Positions 13,116 to 25,800 of a stretch of DNA of 64,000 nucleotides are shown here, in pieces. The stretch covers positions 31,546,495 through 31,610,494 of the forward strand of contig NC_044277.2 of NCBI RefSeq assembly GCF_004027225.2, read 5' to 3'. This stretch comes from Strigops habroptila (lineage: Eukaryota > Chordata > Aves > Psittaciformes > Psittacidae). How positions within the stretch are numbered: the first letter of the stretch is position 1; each line of letters begins with the position of its first letter. Position numbers and translations under genes: made by a program. Below the pieces are notes generated by a model. The model had not been told where the DNA came from. It searched no databases and saw only the letters and a list, made by a program, of their open reading frames with translations.

Positions 13116-14139
13116 GCTTGAATATGCATTAACTACTACCAAAAAAAAAAAAAAAAATTAAGGAAAGAAGGGATTATTTCAGTCATTATATACTTACTGG
13201 AAATTCAAGCCCACTAGTCAACTGAATATTTGTTGGAGTGATTCTGGCAGGGATGCTTTAAATCACCTTCTTGTTCCTTTTTTATCTCATCTTTCAAATA
13301 TCCTTGGATTTAATAAATAATCATGAAGAAGATCATATACTGTTGTCTGCTATTTTTTCTATTACTAGCATGAGCTAGGGCATTTGAACAAGTAATTCAC
13401 TGGGGAGTATTGTTCCTGGTTTGTTCTAAGTTCTGGTTTCTGCCCATTTGCATTGGTGCCCTGAAGCATATTGTAGTTTTGTTGTTTGAAAAAAATCAGC
13501 TGCAGCAGTATATTTACCTGATCACTCTCACAGAGGAAATTCAATCAGCAGAATTTATTCTGCAGCTACTTGTTTATATTTTGGTGGTGGTGGTCAATTA
13601 CAGAATGACAATTGTCAGGACATGGGAACAAAACTGCGTTCCCTAACAGGGAGGTCAAATGATATTTCAGCTGGTAAGTAGTAGAAGCTCAATTAGTACA
13701 TGAATCATTGAAAACCAAATTGAACACCACAGTCAATAACATTCTTTTGGGAGTAATCTTGTGCTTGCTGAGGGACCTGTCTACTTAGCAAGGTAACCTC
13801 AGGGCTGTTCTAACCTGTGCCTGAGGGCTGGCCCTGCACACAGCAGCCCCAGGATGAGGAGAGGGCTTAGGTTAGAGTTCTTCTTCCTCCCCAAACTGGA
13901 CCATGCACTTAGCCATCGGACCTAGAGATCTGAACCATGCATTAGCAATTTATTCCCTAGCCACTTCACTATCCAGCTGCTTAAACCAAATGCCATGGGA
14001 ACATGAAACTGAAACTATTTATTTTAATATCATTGCAAAGGCTTCCTTTTTCTTTTTTTCTCTTTTATTCTCCCCATAACTTTTGAACTGGCAGAACAAG
14101 TGCAACTGGGATGTTAACAGCAAGCTGGGACCAATTGCA

Positions 14140-14790
14140 GCCATCACTGCTCCAGCTTGGGTCCCTTCCATGCGGTGCAGCCCTTCAGGAACAGACTGCT
14201 CCAGTGTGGGTCCCTGCAGGGTCAGAAGTCCTGCAGCAAATCTGCTCCATGTGGACTCCTCTCTCCATAGGTCTACAGGTCCTGCCGGGAGCCTGCTCCA
14301 GTGTGGGCTTCCCATGGAGTCACAACCTCCTCTGGGCATCCCCTGATCTGATGTGAGGTCCTCCATGGGCTGCAGGTGGAGATCTGCTCCACCATGGACC
14401 TGCATGGGCTGCAGGGGCACAGCCTGCCTCACCATGGGCTGCACCACAGGCTGCAGGGGAACCTCTGCTCTGGTGCCTGGAGCACCTCCTCCCCTTGTTC
14501 TTCACTGGCCTTGGTGTCTGCAGAGCTGTTCCTCTCATATTCTCACTCCTCTCTCCAGCTGCAATAGCTCTGCACAGTAACTTTTTCTCTCTTCTTAAAT
14601 ATGTTATCCCACAGGCACTACCATTGTCACTGATGTGCTCAGCCTTGGCCAGTGGTGGGCCCATCTTGTAGCTGGCTGACACTGGCTCTATCAGGCATGG
14701 GGGAAGCTGCTCACAGCTTCTCACAGAAGCTGTAGTTCCCCTGTAGTTTCCCCACTCTCCAAACCTTGCCATGCAGACCCAACATATGCC
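14140..14790. mobile_element. GC-rich avian interspersed repeat, probably non-coding part of an LTR element
   Basis: This stretch is much more GC-rich than its flanks and has repeated phrases: CTGCTCCAGTGTGGG, CTGCTCCATGTGG, CACCATGGGCTGCA, GGGCTGCAGG. It then runs CCTTGGTGTCTGCAGAG, CTTAAATATGTTATCCCACA, GCCTTGGCCAGTGG and ends in AACCTTGCCATGCAGACCCA. I recognise this as a sequence common in bird genomes and associate it with the region next to ERVL LTRs, but the class assignment is from memory. Open frames inside are not supported as genes. Boundaries are approximate. Confidence 0.55.
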
Positions 14791-14859
14791 TGCCCTGAAG
14801 CATAGGTGAAGAATGCCAAGTTAGCACAAACATACATGGAAATGCTAGCTTGGATCTGA

Positions 14860-17410
14860 AGGCAGTTTGGCCTGTTACAGGCCGCCTGATCAAGAGGACT
14901 CTGTGGATGAAGCGCTCTACAGACAGATAGGAACAGCCTCACGCTCGCAGGCCCTTGTCCTCATGGGGAACTTCAACAATCCTGACACCTGTTGGAGGGA
15001 CGGTACAGCCCAGCACAAGCAATCCAGGAGGTTCCTCGATTGTGTGGAAGACAACTTCCTCTTTCAAGCAGTAGAGGAGCTGACGAGGAGAGGTGCCATG
15101 CTGGACCTCATGCTCACCAACAGGGAGGGACTGGTTGGAAATGTGACGCTCCAGGGCAGCCTTGGCTCTAGTGATCATGAGATGGTTGAGTTTGAGATCC
15201 TCAGGATAGTGAGAAGAGCGTGCAGCAAGATCTGCCCTGGACTTCAAGAAAGCAGACTTTGGCCTCTTCAGGAACCTCCTTAGTAAGGTTTCATGGGATA
15301 TAGTCCTAGAGGGCAGGGGGGCCCGAGACTGCCGGTTGATATTCAAGGATCACCTGCTACGTGCTCAAGAGTGTTGCATCCCGACTAGAAGAAAGTACAG
15401 CAGGAGGGCCAGGAGACCTCCATGGATGGACAAGGAGCTGCTGAGGAAACTTAGAGGGAAAAAAAAAAGCTTATAGAAGGTGAAAGCGAGGACAGGCGGC
15501 CTGGGAAGAATGTAGGAGCATTGCCCGGGAAGCGAGGGACCAGGTTAGGAAAGCTAAGGCCCAGCTAGAATTAAGTTTGGCAAGGGATGTAAAAGATAAC
15601 AGGAAAGGATTCTATAGATACGTAGCAAATAAAAGACAGACTAGGGACAACGTGGGCCCTCTCCGGAAGCTATCAGGAGAACTGGCTACTATGGATTTGG
15701 AGAAGGCTGAGGTTTTTAATGACTTCTTTGCCTCAGTCTTCACCAGCAAATGCTCTGACCACACCACCCAAGTCTTGGAAAGCAAATGCAGGGACTGTGA
15801 GAATGAAGACCTTAGGCTCACTGTAGGAGAGGATCAGGTTCGTGACCATCTTAAGAACCTGAACGTGCACAAGTCCGTGGGACCTGATGAAATCCATCCA
15901 TGGGTCCTGAAGGAGCTGGCGAATGAAGTTGCTAAACCACTGTCCATCATATTCGAAAAATCCTGGCAGTCAGGTGAAGTTCCTGATGACTGGAAGAAGG
16001 GTAATATAACCCCCATTTTCAAGAAGGGGAAGGTGGAAGACCCACGGAACTACAGACCAGTCAGCCTCACCTGTGTGCCTGGCAAAATCTTGGAACAGTT
16101 TCTCCTGGAAAACATACTAAGGCACATGAAAAACAACGAGGTGGTTGGTGACAGCCAACATGGCTTCACTAAGGGGAAATCCTGCCTGACCAATTTGGTG
16201 GCCTTCTATGATGGAGCCACGGAACTGATGGACAGGGGCAGAGCAGTTGACGTCATCTACGTGGACTTGTGCAAGGCGTTTGACACTGTCCCGCACGACA
16301 TCCTTGTCTCTAAATTGGCGAGACATCAATTTGATAGATGGACCACTCGGTGGATAAAAAACTGGCTCGATGGCTGCACGCAAAGAGTTGTGGCAAACGG
16401 CTCGATGTCCAGTTAGAAACCTGTAACGAGTGGTGTCTCTCAGGGATCGGTGTCGGGACCGGTCCTGTTCAACATCTTTGTCGGCGACTTGGACAGTGGG
16501 ATTGAGTGCGCCCTCAGCAAGTTTGCCGACGACACCAAGCTGTGTGGTTTGGTTGATACGCTGGAGGGAAGGGATGCCATCCAGAGGGACCTGGACATGC
16601 TTCTGAGGTGGGCTGTTGCCAACCTTATGAAGTTTAACCAAGCCAAGTGTAAGGTCCTGCACCTGGGTCGGGGCAATCTCAGGCACTGCTACAGGTTGGG
16701 CAGAGAAGAGATTCAGAGCAGCCCTGCAGAGAAGGACTTGGGGGTGTTGGTTGATGAGAAGCTTAACATGAGCGGGCAGTGTGCGCTTGCAGCCCAGAAA
16801 GCCAACCGTGTCCTGGTCTGCATCAAACGACGCATGACCAGCAGGTCAAAGGAGGTGATCCTGCCCCTCTACTCTGCTCTCGTGAGACCTCACTTGGAGT
16901 ACTGCGTACAGTTCTGGTGTCCTCAATGTAAAAAGGACATGGAGCTGTTGGAGCGAGTCCAGAGGAGGGCCACAAGGATGATAAGAGGGCTGGAGCACCT
17001 CCCGTATGACGACAGGCTGAGAAAGTTGGGGCTGTTCAGCCTGGAGAAGAGAAGGCTGCATGGAGACCTCATAGCAGCCTTCCAGTATCTGAAGGGGGCT
17101 TACAAGGATGCTGGGGAGGCACTCTTCCTTAGGGACTGTAGTGGTAGGACAAGGGGTAATGGCTTCAAACTTAAACAGGGGAAGTTTAGATTAGATATAA
17201 GGAAGAAGTTCTTTACAGTGAGGGTGGTGAAGCACTGGAATGAGTTGCCCAGGGAGGTTGTGGATGCTCCATCCCTGGTGGTGTTCAAGGCCAGGTTGGA
17301 CAGCACCTTGGACCACGTGGTTTAGGGCAAGGTGTCCCTGCCCATGGCAGGGGGGCTGGAACTAGATGATCTTAAGGTCCTTTCCAACCCTTACGATTCT
17401 ATGATTCTAT
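14860..17410 (+). mobile_element. CR1 LINE, 5'-truncated, about 2.5 kb, ORF2 broken
   Basis: This copy begins inside the ORF2 endonuclease (CYRPPDQE, GNFNNPDTCW, SSDHEMVEFE) and runs through the reverse transcriptase and CR1 C-terminal region to a 3' end with the ATTCTATG octamer (GATTCTATGATTCTAT at 17395-17410). There is no poly(A) tail, as expected for CR1. Sequence near the 3' end (GGCAAGGTGTCCCTGCCCAT, GGAACTAGATGATCTTAAGG) suggests a CR1-J-like subfamily. With only a few lesions it looks fairly young compared with the other CR1 pieces here. Confidence 0.95.
14867..17325 (+). pseudogene. CR1 ORF2 remnant (endonuclease C-terminus and reverse transcriptase)
   Basis: The product would be the LINE ORF2 protein that nicks target DNA and primes reverse transcription. 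Readable segments: endonuclease tail 14867 to about 15235; reverse transcriptase 15577-16413 with [48 protein letters not shown] and [13 protein letters not shown]; and 16417-17325 with [11 protein letters not shown], the F-ADD catalytic box, and [11 protein letters not shown]. Lesions: a frame change near 15232, a frame change at the A10 run 15459-15468, a TGA at 15481-15483 where family members have Trp, and a TAG at 16414-16416 where family members have Trp. The copy therefore cannot encode a working protein. The open frames opposite it are shadows. Confidence 0.92.
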
Positions 17411-17753
17411 ATCAGTGCATTATATCTTCAAGCTTAATGTTGTGCTTGCAATAGGGCAGCTGGCATGCCAGTGAGAGCCCAGGGATGGCTCAGAGGCCAC
17501 AGCATCATCCTGCATCACTGAATATAGAGAGAACCAAAGAGGAGCTGAGGTCCCAGCTGCCATCCTCAAAATTCTCCTCTGCCTAACACCAAGGCACCAT
17601 AAAAAAGCTCTTACATTTTTACTTACATACACAGCCAGAAGCATCTTAGCCTCAATAGCTTTGAAATGGATCAAGTTTCCTCATGGAGATCTGCTGCCTG
17701 GTCAAGAAAAGAGGTGAAGAAAGAGGCAACGTTCTATTCTGCCTTTTAGTTGC

Positions 17754-17815
17754 TAGCTCAGTGGTTAGCATACTTGTGAATTCTCACGTGGTGGATATCT
17801 GGACTAGGAATGCTT
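17754..17815 (+). repeat. tRNA-like head, possible tRNA-derived SINE remnant
   Basis: TAGCTCAGTGGTTAGCATAC has a good RNA polymerase III A-box (TAGCTCAGTGG, 17754-17764), but no convincing B-box (GGTTCGAATCC) or cloverleaf follows. It is not a functional tRNA. Confidence 0.25.
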
Positions 17816-18473
17816 AACTTTCTGGCTCACTGCTCACTGCTCAAATTCTCAGTCTTGATTTAGGGATTCTGTCCTTACCCTGCTTGGGGACATACTTTAA
17901 ATGATAACTGTGGCAGTTAGTAAGCTAAATGATGAGTTGCCTGTGTTACCTAATAGTAAATGAAGACAAGAGGTTTCATGCTTGTTCCTCAATGGGTATT
18001 TGCTTAGAGAGACTGGGTATCTCTACTCAGGATGAATCCATTCCCAGGGCTGGGTGTTTGAGATAGGCCAGTCCCTTGAGCCGTGAGAGATTCTGTAGAT
18101 ACAAGATTGGGCTAAGGTTTCCACAAGGGAAAATATATCACTGCTACTATAAAGATCTCAGCTTACCCTTTTCAGTGATTTATATACTGCTAGTGTATAA
18201 ACCTTTTTATCCCTCTATGAACTATAAATGGTAGCCACATTTTTTTCAGATATGACAGTCTGATGCAGTAGGCTATTTTTTTCCATTAGAACACGTGCCA
18301 TTAAATCCATTATCCTTTCTAGTTTCTCTGTCAGTGCAATCTGTCTCTTTTCTTTGCTACAGTTAATGCCACTATTAATTAATTTTACCCTTAATTCATA
18401 CTTCATATATTTTTTAAAGTAAATGTAGAGCTTGTAATGAGCTGGACTGACAGATTTTTAGATCAAAAGCACA

Positions 18474-18573
18474 GATCCTCAAAGATACCTGGGTACTTAA
18501 TTACTATTTAGGTACCCAATTTCCATTGATTTCAGTAATATTTAGGTGCAAAAATATCTTGGAAAATTGGTGC
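18474..18573. repeat. Ancient MITE-like inverted repeat remnant
   Basis: GATCCTCAAAGATACCTGGG TACTTAA on the left is roughly inverted on the right as TTTAGGTGCAAAAATATCTT GGAAAAT, around TTTCCATTGATTTCAGTAAT. This matches a degenerate sauropsid repeat family with the phrases TTAGGTGCCTAA and CATTGATTTCAATGG. Confidence 0.4.
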
Positions 18574-19147
18574 CAAAGTTTAGATTCACATATTAGCTAC
18601 AGTGTAAAGTTCCCATCGCTAGAACCATTTTGAGGAGGACTATGTCTAAAGGTGTTAGAAGATATTGCAGCCTCTCACAGTACATTCACTCACCAACCTT
18701 ACTTCAAGTATGTGAGTGTAACTCTACTTGTGAGCACAGCTTTGCAATAAGACCAAAGTTTCTACACAGCTGGTGGCTGAGCAGTCATTTCCACCAACAC
18801 TTCGTATGGAGGTGGACAGAGTTACTTCCTCCCTTCAAAACCAATGTCCAGGTATAAAAATCAGAATTTTCCATCTGTGATTAATTTGTATTCAAAATGA
18901 TGAGATCTGTATTTTGTCTTCTTACATTGTTTCCTGTGTATAGGAGAGAGCATTCATTCTGCTGGTAGTGGTTGTGTTTTTTAAAATACTGTGGTTGAAG
19001 CAGCATTAATTTGTGTGATGGGCTGCAGCACTGCAGTATTTTCCATTCTGCAGGATGGCATGCAGCAGCATGCTGCCTTGTCCCTACGCAGCACATCATG
19101 CCAGAGTGCGTTCACATTTAAGCCTATAAGCAGCTGCAAGTCAGCCA

Positions 19148-19205
19148 TGGCTCTGAAGTTAAGCACTGCTTAAGTGCTCTGTTGGATTGGGTCAGAGTGC
19201 TAAGC
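19148..19205. repeat. Ancient interspersed repeat remnant
   Basis: CTGAAGTTAAGCACTGCTTA AGTGCTCTGTTGGATTGGGT CAGAGTGCTAAGC resembles the common sauropsid repeat phrase AAGCACGTGCTTAAGTGCTT TGCTGGATCGGGGCC. Short and diverged. Confidence 0.35.
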
Positions 19206-22200
19206 ATTTTTTCAGATTGTATCTCAAATGTCTTAGCAGCCTGAGGAGATCTACCTCATGCTCGGAAGTTGCTTACTCTTACACACTGGGTTACACTAGC
19301 GAGTGATACCCAGATACTCCTACTTTATAGATGAACAGAGATAATAGAACCCCTTACTTATGCAGCAGAGTTTGAACAAACAAGCTCTTCTCTAACAAAA
19401 TTTTTCTTCCATCATCATTTAACCTATGACATACTGCAATGTTTTGTATTGTGTCATAATACTACACTATAATATTTTTTATATAAAAAAGGAAAATGCC
19501 CGAGGCATGAATAAGAATCATTCCAATGGAGCAACAGCTTTAGTGGAGTCTGAGTTGTCTTGATTCCACGGAAAAAGAAGCTGAAGGTAACTCCCTTCAA
19601 GTACCGGGTGATGTAGCCCTACAGACATGCTGGAGCAGACACTCTGCTGCTGCCTTCTTATATTAGGGGTCATCTGCACCACTTAGCCTCATTACCATGG
19701 AGGACGTGAGTCACGTGGGACTGACCAAGCACTCTCAGTTGTGTTCCTCATCATCTGAAATGAAAGAATATTAAAGGAGCTTGACACTTTACTTCAAAGG
19801 TCAACAAATAGCTCTCAGTGTCTCCATATATAAAGCAAATGGCAGTGGACAATGGGCACAGCTTTGTCTCCTCTGCTGATTGTAGTTTAAAACAAAGCAA
19901 CAGGAAATAATGAAGTTTAAATTGGTGAATTGGTTTGTGTGTACTGGGGATTAACCTGTAATACACATTGCACCCAAATTACAGAACTTCAGAGAAGAGC
20001 AGCTTTAAAGCATCGTAGCAGAAACTCTGACTGCAATGATGTCTCTTTTACAGATATACTGGTGTTCTTCATTACTGTCCTTCCATCACATGATGAACTT
20101 AGATTAAAATCTTAAACTACCTTGCAATAAAATTGAGTGGTAACAGAAGATGAACACTGCTGAAAGATGATTTTAGTAAAGTGAGTGGTAGAGAAAGTGC
20201 ATCAGCTAAGATCTGGTCCAAATGTTACATTTTTACTAATACTTCAGGATCAGTATTTATGAATGAAATAAAGAGCAAAGAGGCAAAGGATGACTCATGC
20301 ACTTCTGCTTTTTTAAAAAAAGAATGGGATAACTGTGCTGTTTACATCTTTCCAAATACTGCCCATAACAATCCAGAAGAAAATGAGTGGCAGCATATGG
20401 ACCTTTTTGTCACCATATGCCTTCCTGTGATGTGAAGAACTACCATGCAGTCACTAACATGTTCAGAGGTTATAAACGGCCGGTAGTGAGTACAGCAGCA
20501 GCAAGTAACAGAAATGACAGGATGCTCTGCATCCTCCTAATTCTGCTGCTGTTTCCTCTTGCTCTTTCTAGTTATACTAGTATGTGCCTTTTTTTTGCCC
20601 CAGGAAACTCAGCCTGGGCTCACATGAAATGGGGCTAGCAGTGTGACAGCACAAGTGCTGTACGCTTGATGGGTTCGACGATTCTTACTCACAGGATTCA
20701 ATACAAATTAAGCTGTAAATAAATAAGGACTCTTACTCTGGGAAAGATAAGATTCAGGTGAGAGAGGGGACAGAGCAATGCAATTAGTAGTTATTACACT
20801 AAAGAACCTTTATCACCAGCAAATTATATTATTAGGATTGAAGACAGTAATTTGAGCAAATAGTTCCATTCACATGCTTTAGTTAAAGTAGGTCCCACGA
20901 GTCTATCTAGTGTGCTGATAGAGGTGTATTCTTTGGGTCTGATAGTTCCTACTGCTTTGGCTTTTTTGTGGCCTTTTAATATCTTCATTCACTACCCTCA
21001 CTCCCCCCTACCAGACAGAACATGAAGATGACATCTGACATAGCATGGTCAATTCCTAGCATTTAAAATCTGAAAAGAGCACTCAAAATACCAGTAAGAT
21101 TGACTTGTATAAAAAATCAATACGCTGAATTATTTCCAAATCAAGATTATATGTCTTCTGATTTTTCTGCATGTAGGTTTCAGTGTTTGATAAGATTGTC
21201 TGTTAACCATGATGCCTTGAAGCTTGCTCTGACCATGACAAAAGAAAGATTCCTATTCACACACTCATATACCTCCAGAAGCTCAGACACTGGAAAAGGC
21301 AGTAGCACTGTGCTAGTTCCTTGGCTGACTGCCCTTCTGTGCTCATCAAGCCTTCTTGAATCTATCCTCTCTAATGAGGTACACTCAAGATTAACAACAC
21401 TTTATTTTTTAAGGGATTTTTTTCCCACTATTACCCCTATCTTCAAAGTGAAAATTTCTCCTTAAGCAGGTGTTTCCTTAGCTGAAAGCTCCAACAGTGC
21501 CTTCCTCATGGTCAGGGAGATACGGATTCTTTTCCTGCCCTCTAGAAGGACTCCATCCCTATTTGCAGTTTCAAATTATTTGTTGGTTAATGAACAGTAG
21601 CTCAGGCTGTCAATCTCTGAAGAGGCACAATGTCACAGGGATGGAATATCTGCCTCTCTGTATTTAATCACACAATCCAGTTTTAATCAACCTGCAAAAA
21701 AGCCTGCATTAAAATAGAGGACAGATCATGCTACAGTTAAATTGTGATTTTGCTGTTGAGATAAAAAATGGAAATTAATGTTCATGTTGCAAAAGAAAAG
21801 TGTACTTCACAGTACATAAATTAAATATATAAGGTTTGTTATTTTATAATACATCTGTCTGCATATTTTAGAGTATTGTTCCATTTTATTACATTTCTGA
21901 TCAAGTCTAATGCTCATTAAAAAATCTAATATGACAATGAAAAATTTTATATGGAAAATTCTTGTCCTCTATTACAATTGCTATCTGCTTCACTTTTTGG
22001 AAACCACAGCAAATTAGTCTAAGGCCATGGTAATCTTAATTATATCTTGGAATAGATGCTGTTGGAAATATATTGAATAAACTCTTTTGGTGAGATTGCC
22101 TTTGCCTCTTAATTCAAAATCTCTATGTTCATATGCTTACATTATTTAAATTACAAAAGGCAGGCATCTGAAAAATGGGATGCTTTGTTGGGCAGTCATA

Positions 22201-25200
22201 TTCATGAAAATTCATTCAATTGTGAGGGAGTCAAAAAACAGCGGGGAAAAAACTGCTTGCTGATCAAAATGTAACATAAGCTGCACCATTTCATTTAGGC
22301 AGCAAAATGCGTAGACTAAACCTGAAAATTTTATATGATCTCAAAACTGTGTTTCTATGAATTTGGCATACTTTTAGTGAGCTAGAAGTTGTAACCGGGT
22401 TGTTTTATTTAAAAAAAGACATTAAATAGGGGCCATTCTAGTAAGTGACACAAGCGATTCTACAGATTGAGTAGCTGATGAGAAGGTAATAGATGAGAAC
22501 ATCCCAGCTCCAACACTTTTTTGTCCTCCAAAGTTGCATCAGATTGAAACGTTGCCTCTGTACCCAACTATAAACTTGACCAAATTTTTACCTCTTCTCA
22601 GTTAGCCTGTGAGAAGTATGAAATAAAGCATGAGTAATCATAACGCATCAGCTGCTACTACCACTTTGTAAGGTGGCTGACTGCAGACATCATAGCATTC
22701 ACTGGGTGCTTGCTGTCCTGCAGTATTCCCAGAATAGGGGAACTTCCAGAGCTGCTCCAGGAAAAGTGGCTGGGACATGTGCGCATCTAGTGCAGGTGAT
22801 GAAACTGGCAGGTTCAGCTGTGCCACATACGAGAAGACATGATGATAAAAAGGGATTGGTGACAGTAAGCACTGCCATGGGCTACGTGAAGGGTCCTATT
22901 TCACTCCCATGGCATTATAAGTTTTGTGAACTGCTCAAGAAAAATCATAAATTAATCAACTGTTCCAACTTCATTTGCTGTTTACAGTGTACACGTGATA
23001 TACTGGACCACAAACCAAACTATATTGAGCAAAGCTGTTTAAACTTATACCTCCATTCCAGATGTTCTCAAACTCTCTTCATGAAACTGACAATTTTATC
23101 AGATTTTTGCAGGTCTTCCTTCCTTCCTCCTTTAGCTAAATTCCCTTCAAAGACTGTAGAACATCTTATTCTATACTCTATTAAAATATTTTTATCTAAC
23201 CAATTACTGTCTTCTTAACTTCTTAAGGTAATCTCACGCTCAGAGACACATCTCCCTGCACAATCTTTGTCACTATGCTTCCTTGAAGACATTCAGGATT
23301 CTAAAACATCAACTGCTTTCTCTTTGGTCAACCTAATAACAAACTTGCAGAGGAGGTTATGTGGGAGTCCAAACCCCACAGAACCACTGAGCCTAATCAG
23401 ACACCTGAGGTCCAAAACTGTTCAACTCTTGCTACAATAAGACTCAAAGAGACCAGCCAATGTTATTCAGATCCAAGCCAAAGAAATTTTAAGTGTGGAT
23501 TTCTAGTCCTTCTCTAACCTTGGAGCACAGTGTCTAAGCTTTAGATGAAACTACACTTAATCAGGCTGGCTAAAGGAAAATCCTTAACATTTGCTGCTGT
23601 TCACCTGATAGAGCACACCTCATCATGTTAGACATCAGTGACATTCACCCTTGCAAAAGGAAAAAGTGGCATCACACCCCAAATCATTGGGTAATTAAGA
23701 GCTCTGTGCTGCTGCAAGGCTATGCCGCCTCAATGTGACCTGGAGCAGCTGTAACATCAGGCACTGTTAGTGAGGAGGGCACAACCCGCTCAACCCCACT
23801 AGTAAATCTAGTCTTGATGTGGCATCTCTGACTGCACTTGGCTCAGATGAACTACCAGATAATGTCAGTAATCATACCTCCCCCACAAATTAAGGAATAG
23901 AGATCATTGTCATAAGAACATTTTTTAGGCATAACATGCTTGCTCCCCCATCTTTATAAGATTCATGCCCATCCTGTTTGAAGGTAATTAAGATATTCTG
24001 GTGTTCAAAGACAATGATTTGCCTCTTTCATTTTGTGAAAGAAAATTAAGGTTCTCTTTCATTGTGTAAGCCTTTATATTTCATTTCTGCCTTTAAGTTT
24101 CTTAGCCTTTAATAGTAATGCTTCTAATTTTGAGTAGAAATCAGGCATGCATTTTAATTTTTATGGAAGATACTTTTGAAAATATATTTGCTGCAATTCA
24201 GCAGGAATTTACCTTTACTCCTTTCTGTAATCAAATTTAGATTTTGACTTCAGGCAGTGCTTCATTTACACATAGACTTTTCAATTAACAATAATATTTG
24301 GTTATGCCACAAGACAATAAGGAACCAGAAGGAAGCAGCAGTGATTGATTCCAGCCTTGATGACAACGATTACAAAAACAACAGAAGAGAGGGAAACACA
24401 ATTGCAATGTTAATACAATTACTTTAAATTTGACAGTAAACTTTTTTTCATTTCTTTTTGGTTTTTTCCTATGGAGAATAAAGGGAAAGAAGAAAGCTAA
24501 TGGCTCTACATCAGGGACAATATGAAAAATTTAGACATTTGCAAATCAATACAGAAGATTTTTGAAAACCTTACTGTAAAAGATGGAGCTAAATATTCTC
24601 TTACTATATAGTTTAGCATAAGTAACACAAATATAGGAGCTGAACAACTAGAAATGGTGTGTTGGAATGACATAAAAAATTTTAGTCAGTCATAGACTGA
24701 CAGACATCCTTCTGGTGAAAATAAAACTGCCAGGTATATAAATATTAACCAAGAGCTGTAAGAGATTTTCGTATATTCTGAGAATGTTAAATTTTCTGTC
24801 ACAGAACGTTCTTGGAGGTCATTAAATACCTTCACTCATATTCAAAATTCCTTACTTGGGAGGAATTTTGTATGGTGATTAGAACTGAAAGTTAATACAT
24901 CCATCTCTCTCTTTAAAATATACACTTGTGATTCACCTACTGGAGCTAATTGTAAAGGTGATTTATGGAAATCCGTTGAGAAAAGTCTGTCAGCACTTCA
25001 TACCATTGAAGATGCAGGGGGACTTCCATGTTTTCTCCATTGTAGGCTGAAAAAAACCCATCTCTTCTGTTCCTTAAAATCACAAATTTCCTTCACCCAA
25101 ATCAGCATTTACAAGTAAAGGGCAAAGAAATCCTTTACCTAGAGTAATCAGCCACAAACACAAGTTCTTCAGAGGAACCTAAAGATCTCCAGCATTCAGA

Positions 25201-25725
25201 AGTGGAGCTCCTTCTTCCCCCCTTGGCAGCTTTGCCCTGCAGCTCCATACTCCAGAGTAGAGCATATATGAGCACATGATCAAAAGCAAACAGCCCAAGT
25301 CACCACGTGATCAAAAAATCCCCCAACTCTCCTCTATTCGAAATATACTCAAAGGAGACATACAACTGATCATAATTCTAAGATACTTGTTATCTTAAAA
25401 AAATTTATCTGAAAAAAAGTCTTTCCAAAGTTTTTGAAGTCTTTATCTACAAAATAAATAACTGCTTAGATGCAACTAAATTAACCTAAACAACAATGCA
25501 CTACAGCAATGAAAGGGGATGATTTGTTAAGGTATCTCTACCTAGAAAAAAAAAAAAGGCTACGAAACATGCTTCATTTTAAACACAGATGGAATTAAGC
25601 ATGTGCTTCAGTTCTTTTCTGAGTTAGAACTAAAAATTGAAAACCATAGCTATGTAATACTTTGCCGTGTTACAGTAGAATTAACTAAAATGTTGCCATC
25701 ATGTTTTTTCCTATGAATTCAATAT

Positions 25726-25800
25726 CCTGCTTGAGCAGGGGGGTAGATAAGATGACCTCCAGAGGTCCCTTCCAACCTCAGCCATTCTGTGATGCTGTGA
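25726..25800 (+). mobile_element. CR1 LINE 3' tail, short
   Basis: CCTGCTTGAGCAGGGGGGTA then GATGACCTCCAGAGGTCCCT TCCAACCTCAGCCATTCTGTGATGCTGTGA is the standard CR1 terminal 75 bp with its imperfect octamer end. Confidence 0.9.

Noticed and set aside
14019-14772. Pairs of overlapping 140-150 aa minus-strand and 75-87 aa plus-strand frames
   Set aside because: They come from a GC-rich interspersed repeat with low stop density. The repeated CTGCTCCA/GGGCTGCAG phrases explain them.
14939-15346. 135-aa minus-strand frame, and similar frames opposite 15577-17325
   Set aside because: These are shadows of the CR1 ORF2 on the plus strand and lack any domain.
17754-17830. tRNA gene
   Set aside because: There is an A-box, but no B-box, no anticodon stem and no acceptor pairing.
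22673-23218. 181-aa open frame
   Set aside because: There is no recognisable domain, and composition changes along its length. Chance is likely.
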